The translations under genes were made by a program, and so were the position numbers. DNA of 15,574 bases from Alloprevotella sp. (GTDB lineage: Bacteria > Bacteroidota > Bacteroidia > Bacteroidales > Bacteroidaceae), in contig JABZGM010000025.1 of NCBI GenBank assembly GCA_015259235.1, forward strand, positions 1-15,574, given 5' to 3'. Below are positions 6,192 to 14,326 of the stretch, one piece after another (position 1 is the stretch's first letter; each line of letters begins with the position of its first letter). Under the pieces are notes generated by a model. That model searched no databases, was not told where the DNA came from, and worked only from the letters and a program-made list of their open reading frames with translations.

Positions 6192-7255
6192 ATCTCCTAG
6201 ACCTCATTATCATCTCGATTGTCGAAGGACTCACTGAGTTTCTCCCCGTTAGTTCTACAGGACACATGATGATTGCAGAAGGATTGTTGGGCGTCGAAAT
6301 GACGACTTTCGTGAAATCCTTTACTGTCATCATTCAGTTGGGCGCAATCCTAGCTGTAGTGGTGCTCTATTGGCGCAAGTTTTTCTATCCATCGGCTGAT
6401 GCACTGGGAAAACAAACGTCAGCAGAAGGAGCTTCTGTCCAAGCCTCACAAGGTACATCACGTTTTGAGCAATGGTGGTCGCGCATTTGGCGCTTTTACC
6501 TCAAACTCATCGTAGGCGTATTGCCTGCAGTGGTGGTGGGATTGACTCTGAAAGATGTGATTGATCAAAACCTAGAGAGTGTAACCATGGTAGCTGTGAT
6601 GCTCATCATTGGTGGCGTGTTCATGCTTTTCTGCGATCAGATCTTTGCCCCCAAAGACAAAGCCGCAGTAGAAACCCTTTCGCACACCCCCCTGACCTAT
6701 CGTCGCGCTTTCATGATTGGACTTTATCAGTGCATTGCAGCGGTGCTTCCTGGCACTTCTCGCTCCATGGCTACCATAGTGGGCGGCATGCAACAAAAGC
6801 TCACACGCAAGATGGCAGCGGAGTTCTCTTTCTTCCTCGCCGTTCCCACCATGTTTGGGGCTGCTGTGAAGGAAGTCTACGACCTCATGAAACATGGGGC
6901 AGACGTCACCCTTGCAGATGGCACGGTGCAACACCTCACTGGTGCGCAAGTGCTCACGGCGGACGGCAACCTCACCACGCTCCTCTTGGGCAGCCTCATC
7001 GCCTTTGTAGTGGCGCTTATGGCAGTAAAGTACTTCATTCACTACATTGCACGCTATGGGTTCCGCGCTTTCGGATGGTATCGCATCATAGTGGGCGCAG
7101 TGATTTTGGCTTTGCCCCTCTGCGGAATTAAACTCCAGACCGAAAACGAAAGCCAAACAGCTACTCCTCACACGGAGTCTGCTGCACAAAGTAGCACTAA
7201 CACTCACTCTCAGCGCACTATCTCTACATCTCAGCGCACAATAACAGCAACGTAA
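6188..7255 (+). CDS. uppP: Undecaprenyl-diphosphatase UppP (BacA family), with unusual tail
   Basis: The enzyme removes a phosphate from undecaprenyl diphosphate, recycling the lipid carrier for peptidoglycan, O-antigen and other envelope polymers, and it confers some bacitracin tolerance. The first signature EGLTEFLPVSSTGHM spans 13-27 and the second, LPGTSRS, spans 187-193; these hold the catalytic Glu, Ser and Arg positions of the family. Several hydrophobic helices follow in the expected pattern. At 355 residues it is about 80 longer than the usual 260-280. The extra length lies in a loop at about 74-96, a loop at about 238-262, and a polar S/T/Q tail from 316 to 355. The tail ends in two copies of SQRTI, encoded by an 11-bp direct repeat (7208-7218, 7229-7239) with a 21-bp period. 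The start overlaps the DUF3098 stop and truB follows after 8 bp. Confidence 0.95.
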   Translation: MNLLDLIIISIVEGLTEFLPVSSTGHMMIAEGLLGVEMTTFVKSFTVIIQLGAILAVVVLYWRKFFYPSADALGKQTSAEGASVQASQGTSRFEQWWSRIWRFYLKLIVGVLPAVVVGLTLKDVIDQNLESVTMVAVMLIIGGVFMLFCDQIFAPKDKAAVETLSHTPLTYRRAFMIGLYQCIAAVLPGTSRSMATIVGGMQQKLTRKMAAEFSFFLAVPTMFGAAVKEVYDLMKHGADVTLADGTVQHLTGAQVLTADGNLTTLLLGSLIAFVVALMAVKYFIHYIARYGFRAFGWYRIIVGAVILALPLCGIKLQTENESQTATPHTESAAQSSTNTHSQRTISTSQRTITAT

Positions 7256-7263
7256 CGCCCTGC

Positions 7264-7983
7264 ATGAACTTTTTAACTGGACAAATCCTCACCTTCGACA
7301 AGCCACTCGGGCTGACTTCTTTCCAACTGGTGGCAAAAGTGCGCTGGTTGCTCACTCGCGCCATGGGTGGAGTGAAAATTAAAGTGGGACATGCGGGCAC
7401 TCTCGATCCACTTGCCTCTGGCGTGATGGTGGTGTGCACAGGACGTGCCACCAAACAAATCGACACGTTGCAAGCTGGCGTGAAAGAATATATCGCAACG
7501 CTCCGATTGGGAGCTACCACTCCTAGTTTTGATCTTGAGCATCCTATAGACCACACTTACGCCACTTGCCACATCGCCCACCAATTAGTGGAAACCCAAC
7601 TTAAGAAGTTCATCGGTGACATTTGGCAAACTCCTCCTGCTTTCTCCGCCGTTAAAGTTGACGGCAAGCGTGCTTATGATTTGGCTCGCAAAGGAAAGGA
7701 AGTGGAACTCAAACCCAAGCTCTTGCGCATCGACGAACTCGAACTCTTGGATTGTGCCTTGGCAGGTGCAGAAAAGTTCTTGACCATCCGTGTGGTCTGT
7801 TCCAAAGGCACTTACATCCGTGCATTGGCACGCGACATCGGCGAAGCCCTCGGCAGTGGTGCTCATCTCACCTCGCTTCGACGCACTCGCGTGGGCGACT
7901 TCCGCGTGGAAGACTGCATGCAACTCGACGATTTCGAAGGTTGGCTAGCACAGCAAACCATAGAAACCGAACTTCCTCAATAA
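7264..7983 (+). CDS. truB: tRNA pseudouridine(55) synthase TruB
   Basis: The 239-residue enzyme converts U55 in the T-loop of tRNAs to pseudouridine. The N-terminus LTFDKPLGLTSFQ (9-21) and the catalytic motif GHAGTLDPLASG (42-53), with nucleophile D48, are clear. KEYIATLRLG (74-83) carries the conserved active-site Tyr. SKGTYIRALARDIG (180-193) is the conserved C-terminal motif of the catalytic domain. The length fits the short Bacteroidota form; the C-terminal PUA domain of the 314-residue E. coli protein is absent. The ATG at 7264 sits 8 bp after uppP, so the two are probably cotranscribed. Confidence 0.96.
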   Translation: MNFLTGQILTFDKPLGLTSFQLVAKVRWLLTRAMGGVKIKVGHAGTLDPLASGVMVVCTGRATKQIDTLQAGVKEYIATLRLGATTPSFDLEHPIDHTYATCHIAHQLVETQLKKFIGDIWQTPPAFSAVKVDGKRAYDLARKGKEVELKPKLLRIDELELLDCALAGAEKFLTIRVVCSKGTYIRALARDIGEALGSGAHLTSLRRTRVGDFRVEDCMQLDDFEGWLAQQTIETELPQ

Positions 7984-7995
7984 AATTCTTCATCT

Positions 7996-8042
7996 AGAAG
8001 TGCACCCACTGCCCACAGCAATGACGAGAGTGCCGCACTTCT
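7996..8042 (+). other. Inverted repeat between truB and queA
   Basis: AGAAGTGC (7996-8003) pairs exactly with GCACTTCT (8035-8042), and an inner CACT (8007-8010) can pair with AGTG (8029-8032), leaving an 18-nt apical loop. No T-tract follows, so this is not a typical terminator. It lies 24 bp before the queA start and could affect its mRNA, but no known riboswitch was recognised. Confidence 0.4.
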
Positions 8043-8066
8043 CATACCCCCAATTATATCTCACTT

Positions 8067-9122
8067 ATGAAACTGTCTCAATTCAAGTATAAGCTCCCTC
8101 AAGAGAAGATTGCAGAATACCCTGCTCCCCATCGCGATGACTGCCGTATGCTAGTGCTCCATCGCAAGACGGGGGAAATTGAACACCGTGAGTTCAAAGA
8201 TTTCTTGGAGTATTTCGATGAAGAAGATGTCTTCGTGTTCAACGACACCAAGGTCTTTCCTGCTCGCCTTTACGGCAACAAGGAGAAGACGGGTGCCCGC
8301 ATAGAAGTGTTTCTCCTACGCGAACTCAACCGCGACCTTCGTCTTTGGGATGTTCTCGTAGATCCAGCGCGTAAAATCCGTATTGGCAACAAGCTCTACT
8401 TTGGAGAAGACAACTCCATCGTGGCTGAAGTTATCGACAACACCACAAGCCGCGGTCGCACCTTGCGATTCCTCTACGATGGTGATCACGATGAGTTCCG
8501 CCAACAACTTTATGCACTTGGCGAAGCTCCCATTCCTCATGAAATCATCAAGCGTCCTTCTGAACCCGAAGACTTGGAACGTTTCCAATGCATCTTCGCC
8601 AAACACGAAGGCGCGGTCACCGCTCCCACTGCAGGCTTGCACTTCAGCAAGAATATGATGAAGCGCATGGAGATCAAGGGCATCGAATCTGCTTTCGTCA
8701 CCCTCCACTGTGGTTTGGGCAACTTCACCCAGACTGACGTGGAAGATCTCACCAAACACAAGATGTACAGCGAGCAAATGTTCGTGCGCAAGGAGTGCTG
8801 TGAGATGGTCAATACCGCAAAGGAAAAGGGACGCAAGATTTGCGCCGTAGGAACTACCGTGCAACGTGCCCTTGAAGCTAGTGTGAGCACAGAAGGTCGC
8901 ATCAAAGAATTTGAAGGCTGGACGAGCAAGTTTATCTTCCCTCCCTACGATTTCTCGGTGGCTGACGCTATGTTCTCCAACTTCCACATGCCTGAGTCCA
9001 CACTCCTCATGCTCACGGCAGCCTTTGGTGGCTACGAACACGTGATGAATGCCTACGAAGTGGCTTTGAAAGAAGACTATCGCTTCGGCACCTTCGGCGA
9101 CGTCATGCTCATTGTTGATTAA
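8067..9122 (+). CDS. queA: S-adenosylmethionine:tRNA ribosyltransferase-isomerase QueA
   Basis: QueA transfers and isomerises the ribosyl part of SAM onto 7-aminomethyl-7-deazaguanine in tRNA, making epoxyqueuosine at wobble position 34. The protein has 351 residues, the usual length. Recognisable parts are the start MKLSQFKYKLPQEKIAEYP (1-19), FNDTKVFPARL (58-68), GARIEVFLL (76-84), the block APIPHEI (154-160) and GAVTAPTAGLHF (182-193). The C-terminal RFGTFGDVMLI is also typical. The ATG at 8067 matches the family N-terminus exactly. An 83-bp gap with an inverted repeat separates it from truB. The folK-GNAT gene begins 16 bp after its stop. Confidence 0.97.
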   Translation: MKLSQFKYKLPQEKIAEYPAPHRDDCRMLVLHRKTGEIEHREFKDFLEYFDEEDVFVFNDTKVFPARLYGNKEKTGARIEVFLLRELNRDLRLWDVLVDPARKIRIGNKLYFGEDNSIVAEVIDNTTSRGRTLRFLYDGDHDEFRQQLYALGEAPIPHEIIKRPSEPEDLERFQCIFAKHEGAVTAPTAGLHFSKNMMKRMEIKGIESAFVTLHCGLGNFTQTDVEDLTKHKMYSEQMFVRKECCEMVNTAKEKGRKICAVGTTVQRALEASVSTEGRIKEFEGWTSKFIFPPYDFSVADAMFSNFHMPESTLLMLTAAFGGYEHVMNAYEVALKEDYRFGTFGDVMLIVD

Positions 9123-9138
9123 AAACTCATCGGTTTCT

Positions 9139-10041
9139 ATGCACATACACATCGCCTTTGGTGCCAACCTTGGCGACCGCGAGGAGAACATTCACCAAGC
9201 TGTGCAACTGATGTCGCAGCAAGTGGGACCCCTTGTCCGCTGTTCCTCTCTCATCGAAACAGCTCCCGTGGACATGCTCACCGACAACGCCTTCCTCAAC
9301 GCTGTTGCCATCTTCGACACAAAACTCTCTCCTGGACGCATCCTCCAAATTGCCAAACGTATCGAACGACAACTCGGACGTGAGCGCAAGAGTGAAGGAG
9401 GGGAGCACTTTGATCGTCCCATCGACATCGATTTGTTGCAATATGGTGATCACCACATTCACAACCGCGATTTAGAACTTCCCCACCCTCGCTTGGCAGA
9501 ACGCGACTTTGTGTTGCGTCCCCTTGTCGAAATTGACCCTGATGGCGAATACGCAGGCGAAGGCGGTGGAACCTTCCGCCAACTGCTCGATAAGCTCACC
9601 CCAGATTATCATTTGGCTTTCCCCACAGAGCCCTCACTCTCTGACCTAGACAGTATCAATCATCTGTTACCACAACTCACTCCAGGTAGAAAACTCGACT
9701 GGGCTTCGCTGGAACGCATCGTTCACCATCCCGATGTCCATCTCATCTTGGTGCACGCCAATCGTTCGGGCGAAATGCTGGTGGTGGGTATGGCTACGCT
9801 GTGCATGATGTACACACCCACTGGCACAAAAGCCTATGTGGAGGACGTAGTGGTCGATGAATTGCATCGGGGCAAAGGCTTGGGTCGTCGCCTCATCCGC
9901 GCAGCCAAAGACCTCGCTGCTGAGCACCGCGCCATCACACTCCACCTTACCTCCCGACCAGAACGCGTGGCAGCCAATGCACTCTACGTGTCGGAAGGCT
10001 TTGAGCGCAGAGAAACCAACGTCTATTGCATTCGATTGTAA
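9139..10041 (+). CDS. folK: FolK (HPPK) fused to a GNAT N-acetyltransferase domain
   Basis: Residues 1 to about 160 are 6-hydroxymethyl-7,8-dihydropterin pyrophosphokinase of folate synthesis: IAFGANLGDREENI (5-18), a substrate region around 40-60, FDRPIDIDLLQYG (91-103) with the Mg-binding pair D96 and D98, and LPHPRLAERDFVLRPL (114-129). About 10-15 linker residues follow. From about 166 to 300 comes a complete GNAT fold, with the acetyl-CoA loop RGKGLG at 244-249 after VEDVVVD, and a C-terminal block with LTSRPERVAANALY and GFERRETNVY. No stop or frame break separates the parts. The ATG at 9139 gives the family N-terminus; an in-frame ATG at 9112 would overlap queA. Stand-alone HPPK is about 160 residues. 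The GNAT substrate is unknown. A sequencing indel cannot be excluded but nothing suggests one. Confidence 0.92.
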   Translation: MHIHIAFGANLGDREENIHQAVQLMSQQVGPLVRCSSLIETAPVDMLTDNAFLNAVAIFDTKLSPGRILQIAKRIERQLGRERKSEGGEHFDRPIDIDLLQYGDHHIHNRDLELPHPRLAERDFVLRPLVEIDPDGEYAGEGGGTFRQLLDKLTPDYHLAFPTEPSLSDLDSINHLLPQLTPGRKLDWASLERIVHHPDVHLILVHANRSGEMLVVGMATLCMMYTPTGTKAYVEDVVVDELHRGKGLGRRLIRAAKDLAAEHRAITLHLTSRPERVAANALYVSEGFERRETNVYCIRL

Positions 10042-10123
10042 AAGAAAGGCGCAGCACAATCGCACGCTCTGTGTCTATTCAAGACACAACTGCAATGCTG
10101 ACACCCATCAAAGTCCTCACCTC

Positions 10124-10774
10124 ATGTCCAACGTCAACGAAGCTCTCGACGATTACGTAGCGAGTCACACCTCAGCAGCGCACCCCTATCTCTATCAACT
10201 CTATCGCGCCACGCACACGCAGCTCATTCGTCCGCGCATGGCGAGTGGTCCACTCCAAGGACGTTTGCTCACCATGCTCTGCCAGATGCACCAACCTCAG
10301 ACTGTTGTAGAGATTGGCACGTATTCTGGCTATTCTGCCCTGTCGATGGCAGCTGGTATGCCGCAAGGAAGTGTGCTCCACACCTTTGAGATCAATGACG
10401 AACAAGAGGATTTCACGCGCCCATGGCTAGAAAACTCACCTTGGTCTTCCAACGTTGACATCCACTTCCACATCGGAGAAGTTGAAAAACTCCTCCCACC
10501 ACTCCATCTCACCATAGATTTAGCATTCATCGATGCCAACAAGCGCGACTATTGTGCTTATTTCGACCTTCTCTTCCCCATGATGCGAGTAGGAGGTTTC
10601 CTATTAGCCGACAACACCCTTTGGGATGGACATGTGGTAGAAGCCGAACGCAACGACGCGCAAACCGAAGGCATTCGCACCTTCAACGACAAGATGGCAG
10701 CTGATTCACGAGTGGAAACTCTCATTCTTCCCCTTCGTGATGGACTCTCCCTCATTCGCAAGGTGAGCGACTAA
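10124..10774 (+). CDS. Class I SAM-dependent O-methyltransferase (family 3, COG4122-like)
   Basis: From the ATG at 10124 the protein has 216 residues, typical of the small cation-dependent O-methyltransferases that include bacterial YrrM/TrmR and plant caffeoyl-CoA methyltransferases. The SAM-binding motif VVEIGTYSGYSALSMA is at 61-76, an acidic loop residue at E89 (FEIND), and the metal-binding residues fit D137 (FIDANKRDY) and D163-N164 (ADNTLWDG). The substrate cannot be told: TrmR methylates wobble uridine derivatives in tRNA, and other members act on small catechols. The tRNA and ribosome genes nearby make an RNA substrate attractive, but this is inference. The frame stays open upstream to 9857, but that part overlaps folK-GNAT and lacks family similarity, so the later start is preferred. 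Confidence 0.88.
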   Translation: MSNVNEALDDYVASHTSAAHPYLYQLYRATHTQLIRPRMASGPLQGRLLTMLCQMHQPQTVVEIGTYSGYSALSMAAGMPQGSVLHTFEINDEQEDFTRPWLENSPWSSNVDIHFHIGEVEKLLPPLHLTIDLAFIDANKRDYCAYFDLLFPMMRVGGFLLADNTLWDGHVVEAERNDAQTEGIRTFNDKMAADSRVETLILPLRDGLSLIRKVSD

Positions 10775-10946
10775 TCTGCAGCGAATCGAATTGGACAAAG
10801 CACACGAGGCATTTCCCCATTGAGTGTACAAACATCACACACGCCATGCACGGTAATTGCGCTAAGGATAAAACTTATCGCGAAGTTTCCACTCAATTCT
10901 CTGCCATCGTTTCCCGTTCCTTCCATATACTATCAATCATATTCTC

Positions 10947-11282
10947 ATGGAATCTACAAGACAACAAAAAATATCGCGACTGCTTCAGAAAGAGCTGAGC
11001 GAAATCTTCCTTTTACAAACTAAATCTATGGCAGGCACGCTTGTTTCAGTGAGCAAGTGCTACATTAGCCCCGACATGAGCATCTGCCGCGCCTATCTCA
11101 GCGTCTTCCCCTCGGAGCGCAGCGAAGAGATTGTGGCAAACATCAACGGCAATGTCCCAGCCATTCGATTTGAACTCGGCAAACGCGTGCGCCATCAGCT
11201 CCGCATCATCCCCGAACTCAAGTTCTTCGTAGACGATAGCTTGGACTATCTCGAAAACATCGACCGACTCTTGCAACAATAA
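10947..11282 (+). CDS. rbfA: 30S ribosome-binding factor RbfA
   Basis: The 111-residue protein has the single KH-type domain of RbfA, which binds the 30S subunit and helps mature the 5' end of 16S rRNA, especially in the cold. Family features are the N-terminal helix with RQQKISRLLQKELSEI (5-20), the strand block SPDMSICRAYLSVFP (41-55) and RIIPELKFFVDDSLDY (86-101). The 172-bp gap before it has no recognised gene; its ATG at 10947 fits the family start. The Lol-type permease follows after 121 bp. Confidence 0.94.
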   Translation: MESTRQQKISRLLQKELSEIFLLQTKSMAGTLVSVSKCYISPDMSICRAYLSVFPSERSEEIVANINGNVPAIRFELGKRVRHQLRIIPELKFFVDDSLDYLENIDRLLQQ

Positions 11283-11403
11283 GTTGTGCCGATCCCTACT
11301 CAGCGTAGGACAGTCGTAGGAAATCATCCGTACATCAAGGCTAGAAACTAGTGCCACGCTGCTCAATAGCCAGCTTTTCAGCGCATCACAAGCGATTTCA
11401 TCC

Positions 11404-12630
11404 ATGTCACTCACCAACATCATTGCTCTCCGCTATCTCTTCTCCAAGAAGAGTCACAACGCCATCAACCTCATCTCGGCGATTGCCGTGGGGGGAATTG
11501 TAGTGGCGACAGCCGCCATGGTGTGCACGCTCAGCGTGTTCAATGGTTTTCGCGATCTCATCGGAAGTCTCTACACCACCTTCGATCCCCAGATTGTGGT
11601 AGTACCCTCTACGGGCAAATATGCACCAGAGGACGACATGGTGCTTCAAAAAGTACAGCAACATCCTGCCGTGGCAGCTAGCAGTGCCACGCTCGAACAG
11701 AATGCGCTCATTCTCTTTCGCGGTCACCCTTTGGTGGTCTACATCAAAGGTGTCGACAAAAACTTTGAGAAAGTCACTGCCATCCGCTCCATCTTAGTCA
11801 ATCCCAAGCGCAAACCTTTTGTCCTCTCCGCTGCCGGCGTGGAATATGGGGTGCTGGGTCAAGGACTAGCACAGCAAATTGGCACACTCGATTTTGAACA
11901 ACTCCAGATTTGCGCCCCACATGACGGTGAGCGCATCAATCTTGCCAACCCCATCGAGTCCTTCTCGGTGCAAGACCTCCACAGCAGTGGGATGGCGTTC
12001 AATGTGAATCAGCGAAAATATGACGAAAGCTACATTCTCACTTCCAAAACCTTTGCTGAAGATCTCTTTGAAAAGCCAGGTCAGCTCTCGTCGCTCGAAC
12101 TAAAATTAAAGCCCAATGCAGACCTCCAAGCTGTGAAGGAGGAATTGCGCCACATTGTGGGCAATCGCTACAAGGTGCTCGATCGCATGGAGCAACAAGC
12201 CGACGTGTTCAACATCATGAACGTGGAGAAACTCATCGCTTATGTCTTTCTCACCTTCATTGTCCTCATTGCTTGTTTCAACATCATCTCTTCGCTCTCC
12301 ATGCTCATCATAGAGAAACGCGATGATGCTGAGACCTTGCGTCACCTAGGACTCTCTCACAGCCGAATCCGGGGAATTTTCGTCCGCGAAGGCATGTTCA
12401 TCTCCACCCTCGGAGCCTTACTAGGTTTAGCACTTGGCGGAGGGCTCTGCTGGCTACAACAAGAATACGGAATCATTAAGTTTGGAAGCGGACAGAATTT
12501 CATCATTCCTGCCTATCCCGTCAGCGTGCATCTCACCGACATCGCCCTCATCTTGGCGACCGTCATCGGAGTGGGTTTCCTCTCAGTTTGGATACCTGTG
12601 CAGGTGCTCACCAAACGCTTGCTGCAATAA
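11404..12630 (+). CDS. LolC/LolE-type ABC transporter permease (lipoprotein release)
   Basis: The 408-residue protein has the four-helix LolC/LolE layout: a first helix at about 21-46, a long periplasmic MacB-like domain (about 50-270), and a C-terminal FtsX-like permease domain with helices at about 279-303, 331-352 and 377-400. The stretch CFNIISSLSMLIIEKR followed by DDAETLRHLG (291-316) is the conserved coupling region that contacts the ATPase. In Proteobacteria such proteins with LolD extract lipoproteins from the inner membrane for transport to the outer membrane. Bacteroidota often encode one such permease, which may act as a homodimer; the symbol lolC or lolE is not distinguishable. 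No LolD ATPase is encoded in the window. The ATG at 11404 starts the typical short cytoplasmic segment ALRYLFSKKSHNAINLIS (8-25). Confidence 0.9.
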   Translation: MSLTNIIALRYLFSKKSHNAINLISAIAVGGIVVATAAMVCTLSVFNGFRDLIGSLYTTFDPQIVVVPSTGKYAPEDDMVLQKVQQHPAVAASSATLEQNALILFRGHPLVVYIKGVDKNFEKVTAIRSILVNPKRKPFVLSAAGVEYGVLGQGLAQQIGTLDFEQLQICAPHDGERINLANPIESFSVQDLHSSGMAFNVNQRKYDESYILTSKTFAEDLFEKPGQLSSLELKLKPNADLQAVKEELRHIVGNRYKVLDRMEQQADVFNIMNVEKLIAYVFLTFIVLIACFNIISSLSMLIIEKRDDAETLRHLGLSHSRIRGIFVREGMFISTLGALLGLALGGGLCWLQQEYGIIKFGSGQNFIIPAYPVSVHLTDIALILATVIGVGFLSVWIPVQVLTKRLLQ

Positions 12631-12760
12631 TAGAAATCTCCCACAAAGTCACAGCAAGACATTGATAAGCAGAGATACTGCACCAATGCTGCACAGATTT
12701 CGCTCCATCATTGTTCTATCTGACTCATCACACATCAACATATACATATCACACCTCAAT

Positions 12761-14320
12761 ATGTCTGAAAGAAAAGTACGCGTGCGCTTCGCACCCAGCC
12801 CCACAGGTCCTCTACACATCGGCGGCGTTCGCACCGCGCTCTACAACTATCTCTTCGCTCGCCAACATGGTGGCGACCTCGTGTTCCGCATCGAAGACAC
12901 CGACTCCGCGCGTTTTGTGCCAGGAGCTGAGGACTACATCATTGAATCTTTCAAATGGCTCGGCATCCAATTCGATGAAGGCGTGAGCTTCGGTGGCGAC
13001 AAAGGTCCCTACCGTCAGAGTGAACGTCGAGAAATCTACAAGAAATACGTAGATCAACTCCTTGCTGAGGACAAGGCATACATCGCTTTCGACTCTCCCG
13101 AAGACCTCAATGCTGCTCGCGAAGCCACAGCCAACTTCCAATATGATGCTTCCACACGTGGCAACATGTGCAATTCTCTCACCCTTTCTGCAGAAGAGGT
13201 GGAACAACGCATTGCACGTGGCGACCAATACGTAGTTCGTTTCAAAATCCAACCTGGCGAAGATGTGCATGTAGACGACTTGATTCGCGGTGATGTGGTC
13301 ATCAATTCCACGATTCTCGACGACAAAGTGCTCTACAAAAGCGCAGACCAGCTCCCCACCTATCACTTGGCGAACATCGTAGATGACCACTTGATGGACA
13401 TCTCTCACGTGATTCGTGGTGAAGAGTGGCTGCCTTCTGCTCCACTCCATGTGCTGCTCTATCGCGCTTTCGGATGGGAAGACACCATGCCCCGCTTTGC
13501 TCACCTTCCCCTCCTCTTGAAGCCCACCGGCAATGGTAAGCTCTCTAAGCGCGATGGCGACAAATTGGGCTTCCCCGTCTTCCCCCTTGAGTGGCATGCT
13601 GCAGATGGCACTGTTAGCAGTGGTTATCGCGAAAGTGGTTATCTCCCACAAGCCGTGGTCAACTTCCTTGCCCTCCTCGGTTGGAATCCTGGTGATGATC
13701 AGGAAATCCTTTCTATGGACGAATTGATTGAGAAATTCGACCTCAGCAAGTGCTCCAAAGCAGGTGCTAAGTTTGACTACGTGAAGGGTTGGTGGTTCAA
13801 CCGCGAATATCTCCTCGCCGCTCCTGCCGAAACCCTCGCTCCTCAGTTGGTAGACATCCTTGCTCAGCACAACATCACTGCTTCTGCGGAGCAAGCTGCT
13901 GCTGTGATTGAGATGCTCAAGACCAAGAACATTGAGTACATTGATGCACAAAGTGGACAAACCAAGAAGCGCAATGTGAGCTTTGTGGCTGATCTCTGGC
14001 CGCTCTGCGACTTCTGCTTCCTCGCTCCTACGACCTTCGACAAGGAAGATAAGTTCGTTCGTAAAAACTGGAAAGAGGATAGTGCAGCTGTCATGGCACA
14101 AGTGGCAGAACGTCTCGAAGCACTCGCCGATTTTTCTGCCGACAGTCAAAAGGCAGCCATCGATCCTTGGTGCGAAGCAGAAGGCGTAAAACCCTGGAAT
14201 GCTTGGCGCGTAGCCCTCGTTGGCACTGGTAAAGGCCCCGATATGTACGAACTTTCAGCATTCCTCGGCAAAGAAGAAACACTGCGCCGTCTGCGTTTTG
14301 CCATCGAACAATTGGGATAA
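12761..14320 (+). CDS. gltX: Glutamyl-tRNA synthetase
   Basis: GltX charges tRNA-Glu with glutamate. From the ATG at 12761 it has 519 residues and begins MSERKVRVRFAPSPTGPLHI, the exact family start. The class I signatures are HIGG (19-22, the HIGH motif) and KLSKR (260-264, the KMSKS motif). FRIEDTD (42-48) and HVIRGEEW (216-223) are further GluRS marks. The anticodon-binding part occupies roughly 370-519 and ends in the typical GKEETLRRL segment. The same frame is open upstream to 12434, but those 109 codons overlap the permease gene and lack synthetase similarity, so they are excluded. A 130-bp gap precedes it, with no clear promoter box. waaA follows after 6 bp, which implies cotranscription. 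Confidence 0.97.
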   Translation: MSERKVRVRFAPSPTGPLHIGGVRTALYNYLFARQHGGDLVFRIEDTDSARFVPGAEDYIIESFKWLGIQFDEGVSFGGDKGPYRQSERREIYKKYVDQLLAEDKAYIAFDSPEDLNAAREATANFQYDASTRGNMCNSLTLSAEEVEQRIARGDQYVVRFKIQPGEDVHVDDLIRGDVVINSTILDDKVLYKSADQLPTYHLANIVDDHLMDISHVIRGEEWLPSAPLHVLLYRAFGWEDTMPRFAHLPLLLKPTGNGKLSKRDGDKLGFPVFPLEWHAADGTVSSGYRESGYLPQAVVNFLALLGWNPGDDQEILSMDELIEKFDLSKCSKAGAKFDYVKGWWFNREYLLAAPAETLAPQLVDILAQHNITASAEQAAAVIEMLKTKNIEYIDAQSGQTKKRNVSFVADLWPLCDFCFLAPTTFDKEDKFVRKNWKEDSAAVMAQVAERLEALADFSADSQKAAIDPWCEAEGVKPWNAWRVALVGTGKGPDMYELSAFLGKEETLRRLRFAIEQLG

Positions 14321-14326
14321 CACTGC

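Noticed and set aside
8316..9191. 291-codon minus-strand frame opposite queA
   Set aside because: It mirrors the queA coding pattern and has no recognisable domain; queA is clearly the real gene.
12434..12760. N-terminal extension of gltX by 109 codons
   Set aside because: The extension overlaps the end of the permease gene and has no synthetase character; MSERKVRVRFAPSPTGPLHI at 12761 is the conserved start.
12812..14149. 445-codon minus-strand frame opposite gltX
   Set aside because: It is a shadow of the gltX codon pattern; gltX is complete with both signature motifs and the antisense frame resembles no family.
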